From assembly GCA_028023455.1 (NCBI GenBank), contig JAQFVV010012416.1:7605594-7669593 (forward strand): a stretch of DNA of 64,000 nt, given 5' to 3'. This document shows positions 57,244 to 64,000 of this stretch, in pieces. Made by a program: the position numbers and the translations under genes. This stretch comes from Epiperipatus broadwayi. Lineage: Eukaryota > Onychophora > Udeonychophora > Euonychophora > Peripatidae. The notes below the pieces were generated by a model, which saw nothing but the letters and a program-made list of their open reading frames with translations, searched no databases and was not told the DNA's origin. Every line of letters begins with the position of its first letter. Positions within the stretch are counted from its first letter, which is position 1.

Positions 57244-59145
57244 TGTACCAGGTTAATGGTTTCCCAGAAAATAAATTATTATTTAAATGTACACATGAAA
57301 TACCTGATGGTGTAAGCACAATATTTACTTTAACCCTTTTATAAATTAATCTTATGAAAACAAATTTATATGACTAAAATATAAGTCAATATTATTCCTT
57401 GCAATTTAAGTATTGCTCCACCACAGTCCTTAAGCAGAGAAGAGAGTACTTAAAGAGCACCTGAATCCAAGCCAGCAGATATATCTGTGAAATATATCTA
57501 ACTGACCACATTTGAAGAAAACAGATTTCTTCTCGACTGTTGAATTCAACACCACGTTCAAAGCACTTTTTTTGTTTTTGATAAACATGGGCACCAGTTA
57601 CTTATCCAGAGGATAAGTAACATGCTTTAAACAATGGCCACTAATTCAAACACCAAGATACCCCATGACTAGCTCAGCTACTTGTAATCAATAACAAATG
57701 ATTGTTTCAATTACTGGAAAAAAATAATTGACAAATTAAGTTTTAAGGTTAAAAGACAATTTATTTTAATTAACATTTATTAAACTAATTTTAAATACTT
57801 TTATAAATCATATTTAACTAATATAACACTGGTATAATGATCATGCACATTCTTAATTCACACACTATAATATCATATAAGAAAGCATTAAATAATATTT
57901 GAAATTTAAAATACAATGAAATCAATATATACTAACACATGAACACACACAACATTTTAAACACACACATTAATAGTTCATCTATGTATGCTATAGAGTT
58001 CATATTATTTGACTCTTGGAGGCTTTACAAATGCGATGGCTACTTTAGAAATGAGTATAAGAAAAATGTTATTACCTTGGATTTTAGAACCTGGATACTT
58101 CTTGGTGTTTGCTGCTTCTAATGAAATATTTCTAACAGGTTAGATTTGAAATTTCTTGAGGAGGTTCAATGCTTATTCATTGGTATTATTCTTGGAGACA
58201 GTTAAACATTGATGGTGATTCTTCAAGTTGTTATGCAGGCATTTTCTATTCTGGGCAGATTGCTGTTTCACTGGAACTCAGGCTAGAGAAAGTCGTATGG
58301 TTCTGATTTTTTTTAACACTGCATTATTGACTGATTTAATATTAACTGCACAATCTCAATTGCACAATCTAAACTGTTTTCTAAACTGCTCACTCTAAAT
58401 TGTAATCTTGACTGATTGTCCAATGAAAAACTGGACTATTTATACTTAAGACCTGTTGTCATTTTGATGTCCGCTGGCAATATCTGTTGTCGAAATTCCT
58501 TCATTCCATTTTTTTGAGATAAGCTTTTAATCCTGTTGTTGGAGATATTAATTAGCAGCCATCATGAACATAGTGTTGTTGTTTTTTATTTAACTTAATA
58601 GCCATCGCAAAACTTGTTTTATAGATTTTTAACTTAGTAGCCATCGCTGAGTGTTTTTAATTTTGTAACTTTCATTTATTTCATTTTTTTAATATTTAAT
58701 ACGCATACATTTATTGTATTTACAATCACACATATATATTTTATTAACAAGCTCACATTAATTCGTCATTTATGCACATGTATATTTTAATCTAAATTCA
58801 ACACTAGTTTTAAGATTTCCTTTTTCCCCTAACTTAAATAAAAAGAAATTTATATTTTTAAACTTTAAGTTATATTTCAACTAATAATAATAATAATAAT
58901 AATAAAAACTCTTTAAACTTAAAACTTTTAGTTTGACATTTCTAAAGCAAATTCCCTTCCCACTTTTAATTAATTAATTGTAACTTTTATTTCAAAAAAA
59001 CTCTTTGACCTTTAATTTTACGTTTTTCGAAAACAAACTGCAATAAAATAACTCTTAAGCTTTTACATACTATTTTCTTTTAATGAAAAATTTTATTTCA
59101 ATAATTTTAGACAAAATTATTATGTGCCAACACAATGTTGGTACA
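57244..59145 (-). mobile_element. Long LTR-like repeat (solo-LTR candidate), copy 2, complete
   Basis: 1.9 kb, inverted relative to copy 1 (45525-47216). On the minus strand it begins TGTACCAACATTGTGTTGGC and ends CCTGGTACA, so it has TG...CA ends and short inverted termini TGTACCA/TGGTACA. It lies in an AT-dinucleotide array on both sides, so any target-site duplication is hidden in ATATA. Internal landmarks on the minus strand are a TATA box at 58444-58436, AATAAA motifs, and no protein coding. Either a solo LTR of a Gypsy/BEL-type element or a TIR element without transposase; the TG...CA ends and the mid-unit TATA box favour the LTR. Confidence 0.6.
58886..58907. repeat. (TAA)n microsatellite inside the LTR-like repeat
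   Basis: Seven TAA units; copy 1 has only a short TTATTATTATTA run at the corresponding place, so the array expanded after the copies diverged. Confidence 0.85.
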
Positions 59146-59330
59146 ATATATATATGAGATGATCTTGATCAATTGATGAATGCTGGTTCAGCATGAAATA
59201 TATATACTGGAGATTATTTATTTTTTACACATTAAGTAGTCATGTGTATCGATTGTATAAGATGGAATGAATAGAAGTTAAGAGCTTGAAAGGCTGCTTT
59301 CAAATCTCTTCCAATTATATTAAGTTCAGA
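59146..59330 (+). mobile_element. Hammerhead repeat, subfamily c, fragment next to the LTR-like repeat
   Basis: Plus orientation. From the ribozyme through TCATGTGTATCGATTGTATA, GATGGAATGAATAGAAGTTA and AGAGCTTGAAAGGCTG it parallels the complement of 53585-53732. The upstream part is cut off where the TA array and the end of the 1.9-kb LTR-like repeat begin. Confidence 0.72.
59157..59212 (+). ncRNA. Hammerhead ribozyme relic with perfect stem II
   Basis: TTGATGA at 59173-59179 (C3 of CTGATGA mutated to T), a perfect 6-bp stem II ATGCTG/CAGCAT with loop GTT, then GAAA (59195-59198), ATATATATA and CTGGAGATTATT. Stem I is weakened by mismatches (TCAA against CTGG). This copy shows best that stem II is a real helix; the core mutation predicts loss of activity. 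Confidence 0.7.
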
Positions 59331-60375
59331 ATAGACAATGTATGTGTACTTAAACATTATAATAATTATAGTAAAAATCTTTTAATTTTTCAGATTTAAC
59401 AAACATATTTTTCTTCATAATAAAATTTACTTCAATCCTATGGAAAACTTTTTATCTACTCATGCCATGTATTTAATTTTATGATAAAAAGTACATCACA
59501 ATTACAATATTTCCCCCAAAACTTGATACATTTTTTTTATAGAATTACATTTTATCTTTATAAAATAATAGATATCAAAAATATTTTATAATTAATGCTT
59601 TTATTTACTTTGCACTAAAAAAATAAGTAAATAAAAACAGTGATTATAAAATATTTTTATATCTATTATTTAATAGATAGAGAAGGTCCACTATGCAGGA
59701 AACATTATAAAATTAAAATTCTTTTTTAGGTTTACAGCTGAGCATTGCTTTTGATCAGGCTGGTCATATTCATAGAATTAAGATAGATATGTAGAAGAAA
59801 AAAATTCATTGGTTAACTAGTATGCAAGTTTATGAATTTATGTATACCACTTGCATGATAATGCAATGCATGAGTCTTTTTTATTTTTTGCATGGGTATT
59901 ACTTGCAATTAACCATGCCTCTTTGTATTTTTTTTTTATTATTGCACTCAGTGCAAACCACAGTGATGTTGAGTGGATTGAAATTGTGGTCCAAGTCTCA
60001 TGTCAATTTCATGCTCTAAAAATACAAACTATGTTAGGGGTCTCCTTTGGAATGTTTATATATACATTTGTGCTGCACTAATCTAGTAGCATTTTTGTCA
60101 TAAGATGCACAATAGTAAATCACTTTGCAAGTTGGTTCATTGTGGCTAATTTTATAGATCATTTGGAGAGCCTGGTGCAGAGATAAATTGTTTTTGGGTA
60201 TTATTCAATAGTTGATTGAGATAGTAGATTAATCTACTGTTGAATTTATTCAAGCAGATTGTCTACAACTTTCATGATGCACTCGGCTTAAAAGAAAGGC
60301 TGATCCATGCATTAGTGTTGTGATTCACAGGGTTAGTGTGGAGTAGAATTTTTTAAAAGTTCTAGTTAAACAATT
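59331..60375. other. No gene recognised
   Basis: AT-rich. From about 59700 composition becomes more coding-like and may include the upstream part of the Penelope-type reverse transcriptase that is recognisable from 60376, but I cannot identify catalytic motifs in any frame. Confidence 0.4.
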
Positions 60376-60940
60376 ATGAATTACAAAATGATAATCAAAC
60401 CCATCAATGTTTGTGGTGCTATTGACTCTTGTTCACACACTCCCACCTCACACAAATTAGCTGGATTTAAGCGTTTTCTGTACAGAAATTATAAGGTATG
60501 CAGGTTTAGAGTGGACAGAAGAGATAACATTGAAAATTATATAGAAGTCTTATTCAAATCAGGATATGGCCATAATTGTCTAACTAGCTCTTATAAAAAT
60601 TGTACACCACACTAAACACCAGATATATGGTACAAGAGGCAGAGATCAACCATGTTTGATATTAATGAAATAATGAAAATTTAATATTACTACAAGATAT
60701 CTTAAATTGATTATGTTAGCTCTACCAAACATTGGATTTATATTATATCTGTCTTGTGATAGTTCTATAGCAGCTCATGAACATCAAAATGTATATTTTG
60801 TCTACATAATTAAGTCAAACAGATTGTGCAAACCACACTGGAGAAATTTCTTTATTATAAAGGGTATTTGGTATGTAGCAGATATGACAGAAAATTATAT
60901 AATCATTCAAATATTAACAGGGGTAGATCTAAAGTTTTGA
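60376..60940 (+). pseudogene. Penelope-like element reverse transcriptase remnant (thumb/linker side)
   Basis: The 79-codon frame reads MIIKPINVCGAIDSCSHT then PTSHKLAGFKRFLYRNYKV, and later ENYIEVLFKSGYG. Penelope-like reverse transcriptases have, after the catalytic motifs, (I)YRKPTN...S.HP.SHKLA.....L.HR... followed by a helix and a xxNGY motif. The match of RKPTN to IKPIN, HP.SHK to TPTSHK and NGY to SGY in the right order is the basis for the call. The next frame (60707-60940) begins LALPNIGFILYL, compatible with the LPYvxG segment that precedes the endonuclease linker, but this is weak. No GIY-YIG domain follows. Dead. Confidence 0.5.
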
Positions 60941-60949
60941 CAGTGTGAT

Positions 60950-61374
60950 AATAATCATATCATTGCAATGATGATGATTATATAGGCAACTTTTGATGCT
61001 AAAAAAATAATATGAGCTGTACAGTGATGAAAATGCAATATTGAAGTCAGTATATAAATTACAATTTACAGAAGTTAGTCAGATCATAGATAGCACTCAC
61101 ATAAAGAGAAAAGCTGATTCAATTACTATTCATGATCATCATATTGTGCTACTACCAATTGTCTTTACATGAGGTGCTCTATGTTACTTTAGCTAAATAA
61201 TAATAGCAATAATAATCCAATTTTATTAATTTCAGTTTAATTATTTATTCACCATACATATCTGCAGTCAAAAGTCAATTACATATTGTGCGTAATATTA
61301 TTTCTCTCTTTGTATTTGTAATTCAAATTTGCATACCTTTGTTTATGGGTGTAACAGAAAGATTTCTTTCTTCT
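60950..61374. other. No gene recognised
   Basis: AT-rich interval, nothing assignable. Confidence 0.5.
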
Positions 61375-61444
61375 TTATAAGCTAAAGCTAAGTGCACTTT
61401 CAGTGGTGAACTTCACTGAAAGAGCACTCAGCTTTGGGTTATAA
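61375..61444. repeat. 70-bp hairpin, pre-miRNA-sized
   Basis: TTATAAGCTAAAGCTAAGTG-CACTTTCAGTG (61375 onwards) pairs with CACTGAAAGAGCACTCAGCTTT-GGGTTATAA in a stem of about 31 positions with roughly four mismatches and an 8-base loop (GTGAACTT). Stem length, mismatch spacing and loop size resemble an animal pre-miRNA, but a small MITE relic would look the same. No homology claim is made. Confidence 0.5.
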
Positions 61445-61607
61445 AAATAACAGAAGCCATTTCATTATGCAAATAAACACATATGCAAATTTTAATAATA
61501 CATATAAATAAGTAATACAATATAATAGAAGAATCAAGAGAAGATTAAAAAATGAGAGAATCACTAATAATACAGACTAGATATATATGTTTTTAAGACA
61601 TTTAAAT

Positions 61608-61648
61608 TTCATTAATAATAATAATAACAACAACAGCAATAATAATAG
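61608..61648. repeat. Imperfect (AAT/AAC)n microsatellite
   Basis: AATAATAATAATAACAACAA followed by CAGCAATAATAATAG; it gives accidental Asn-rich and Leu-rich frames on the two strands. Confidence 0.9.
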
Positions 61649-61649
61649 A

Positions 61650-62746
61650 TTCACAGCAAACCCTGAAAAAGCTGATTTAGAGTTACATAAGTCTTCATAT
61701 TTGAGCCCAGAAAAAATCAAAATGCACATTTTTTTAAGAAAGAACCAAATATTTATAGGTATTAAATACAATTCAACTAGTGAAAATAATTTTTCTTTAA
61801 CAAAAGAAATTAATCACAGAAAATTTTCAGCAAACAAACATTTGCTCAATGACAAAATCTATTAAAATTATGACCACCAAGCCATGTGACTCACAGTAAA
61901 TCCTACAAGAGCTAGTTCAAAGTTTTATAAGACTTGATGTTTGAATGCAGAAAAAAATTCTCAAAACACATTTTTTTCAAGTAAAAATCAAATATATATA
62001 AATATTAAGTACAAGTCAACAAATAAAAATTATTTTTTTTTTTTTTAAAAAAATTACCCATGGAATGGACAACAAGTCAAAATATCATCCACCAACTTTC
62101 ACTATCCCCTCAAGCAAGAATATTTAGCCACCAAGAATATACCACCCTTGATAGACTCTAAACATTACCCCAAAACATAAACTATTGTAAAAAATTAATA
62201 ATATCTGCCTATAACTATTAATATCTTCTTACGTCTGCATCTGTTTGAAAACTTTCATCTGCATACAAAAGTAGTGATACAAATCATACAGAAAAACATT
62301 TAATAATGTAACTGATAAAAGCTGTTCATAAGTAATTCATTGATTTTAAACAAAAGATTTTTTTTCATTCATATTGTTCATAACAAAACCTCTGTTGGAA
62401 GGTTATGGCTTTGCTGTATATATTACATTCGTTTTTGTTATTAGTTTGCTTAATCTATCTATTACAGAATTATGCTACACATTGTCAAATGCTACTCACA
62501 CTATTTTAATCGAATGAGAAATATAATCTTTTATGGAACTGTATCCTTCGAACCAATTGAGATTAAATCCAAAACTGGACTTATTCAAGTGCCATCTCAC
62601 TCTAATTCACTAATAGATAATTGCATTGTTTTGTGAACTGTATCCATAGTAATATTTGTAACCTTTGTTTCTTGATGTATTTGTTTTTCTTGTTGTTTTT
62701 ACTGATGTAACCATTTTTTAAAAAGAAATAAGGTTTATTTTGAAAC
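61650..62746. other. No gene recognised; two related short segments
   Basis: 61650-61760 and about 61895-62010 share the series ACAGCAAACCCTGAAAAAGC / ACAGTAAATCCTACAAGAGC, TAAGTCTTCATATTTGA / TAAGACTTGATGTTTGA and CACATTTTTTTAAG / CACATTTTTTTCAAG. This is a roughly 245-bp direct duplication, diverged. Function unknown. Confidence 0.5.
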
Positions 62747-62822
<76 letters not shown>

Positions 62823-62840
62823 GATGATGATGATAATAAT
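62747..62840. repeat. (AAT)n-(GAT)n compound microsatellite
   Basis: About fifteen AAT units (62747-62792) pass directly into about nine GAT units (62793-62820) and a short mixed tail. An 88-codon minus-strand frame across it (poly-Ile) is accidental. Confidence 0.95.
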
Positions 62841-64000
62841 AACAATCATATTTGTTTAAATTTTCCAATTCTTTTTTGTATTGTTTTAATATTATTTGAA
62901 AAATTTAAAACATCTTCTTGTGTAGATGAACATATTGCTTTTATAATATTTTATTTTAACTTAAAATTCTAACTATGATTAGTCAAAACTACAACATAAA
63001 TAAAATAACATAAAAACTTTGTGTTGTAATGCATAAGAATATAAGTTTCTGAAATAATAATAATTCACTTTTGTTATTCAAGCCTACTGAATTATATCAA
63101 TTATAGAATTACTGGACTTTTTTTTTGTAATACAGAAGTACGTATGGGGGGGGGGGATAAATATGTATAACATGGATCAGAAAAAGATCATCAAGTAATT
63201 TTAAAAGAAAGTAAACAAGAATGAAAAAGAGTCAAATTTACATCATTTGGCAATTTGCAAGCGTGCTGACTAATGGTATCTATCTCCCTGCATTTTTATG
63301 AGGGACTTTTAAAGACGCTTTCGACTCTCAATGAGTTATTTAAATATTACTTTATCTTTTTGTTTATGTACAATCTTAAGTAGCAGACTTAAATATAGGA
63401 TAAGATTTTAGAATTTCAAAATGGCAAGCTCCAATACAAAATGACTTAAAAATACATATTTTATATTTATAGTTATTTATATAAATATTTTTAAAAATAC
63501 CAGTCATGACAATTTTGGGGCGGTGAGTCTATTTATAACAATTTGAGATATCTGAAAGAATAATCTATAAGCACTTTTCAAATTAATATGTTTAGAAAAT
63601 CTATTAAAGGTAGATTGAATTTTATAAAAAAAAAAAATAAAGTTTGAATTTAAAATGACTGAACTATATTCTAAAATGGAACGACTAAAAGTCCTAAATA
63701 ATTTATTACTAAAAATAATTTTATTACTTTGTCTTGAAATTGCGCAAACAGCTTTATCATGATTATGATTAATCCATTGCTCAGAAAACTAAATACGAAA
63801 ATCTTTTTGACTAGATATTTAATCTAATTTTTAATTTTTAATACATTAAGAAATATTTAAAATTTTCATTGTTGCATTTTTTATAAAGTAAGAAATAGTA
63901 AAACATTTCGCCATAGTGATGGTAATTTTATTGATACACTGCAAGTAGAATATTCATAATCCAAAAACATAATTAAAAATTTCTACTATTATTCAAACAT
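62841..64000. other. No gene recognised
   Basis: AT-rich to the end of the window, with a nine- to ten-base G run at about 63147-63156. No frame or motif of note. Confidence 0.5.

Noticed and set aside
62602-62868. 88-codon frame with poly-isoleucine
   Set aside because: Translation of the (AAT)n/(GAT)n microsatellite on the minus strand.

Overview
This is an AT-rich stretch of an animal (invertebrate-type) nuclear genome in which almost everything recognisable is repetitive or transposon-derived. I found no host protein-coding gene that I can support. The only long open frame, 824 codons at 36093-38567, is a non-LTR retrotransposon reverse transcriptase. The clade mix (RTE-like and other LINEs, Penelope-like GIY-YIG endonuclease, mariner, hAT MITE, tRNA-derived SINEs, hammerhead-ribozyme repeats) and the heavy microsatellite load fit an AT-rich invertebrate such as a cnidarian, flatworm, crustacean or mollusc. 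I cannot name the species from sequence alone.

Layout. 1-9 kb: LINE 3' remnant (about 960-1210), an LTR-retrotransposon integrase-like tail on the minus strand (about 1659-2950), GC-richer unexplained blocks (3.2-3.9 and 4.6-4.9 kb), a 99-bp minisatellite (5336-5850), a foldback repeat, and a Penelope-type GIY-YIG fragment bounded by 39-bp perfect inverted repeats (7659-8173). 9-25 kb: SINEs, MITE/foldback elements and LINE remnants in otherwise featureless AT-rich DNA. 25-31 kb: hammerhead repeats, one split by a LINE with a clear target-site duplication and oligo-A tail, plus a SINE. 31-39 kb: a dead mariner, then a degenerate LINE (LINE A) that carries a 3 x 398 bp tandem triplication and is split by a 5'-truncated RTE element with an intact reverse transcriptase frame. 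40-54 kb: foldback repeats, a composite hammerhead-repeat insertion with a 17-bp target-site duplication, a second foldback insertion with a 13-bp duplication, one copy of a long LTR-like repeat, and a decayed RTE copy. 53-64 kb: a third hammerhead-repeat subfamily, an hAT MITE with a perfect 8-bp duplication, the second long LTR-like repeat (57244-59145, opposite orientation), a Penelope-type reverse-transcriptase remnant, a pre-miRNA-sized hairpin and microsatellites.

The most interesting system is a dispersed repeat family with monomers of about 470 bp, each carrying a minimal type I hammerhead ribozyme (CTGATGA, short stem II, GAAA, tiny stem III, long stem I). There are at least seven ribozyme occurrences. 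Three have an intact core (27992-28050 minus, 42528-42586 minus, 43310-43368 plus), and stem I shows compensatory change between subfamilies. Monomers occur in tandem and in inverted arrangement, one copy begins exactly at the predicted self-cleavage site, and two insertions are flanked by direct repeats. This matches what is known of animal retrozymes: small non-autonomous retroelements propagated through ribozyme-processed, probably circular, RNA and suspected of depending on Penelope-like elements. Penelope-type fragments are present in the same window. Nesting gives a relative order: hammerhead repeat before the 2.4-kb LINE; LINE A before RTE; an unknown element before the hAT MITE.
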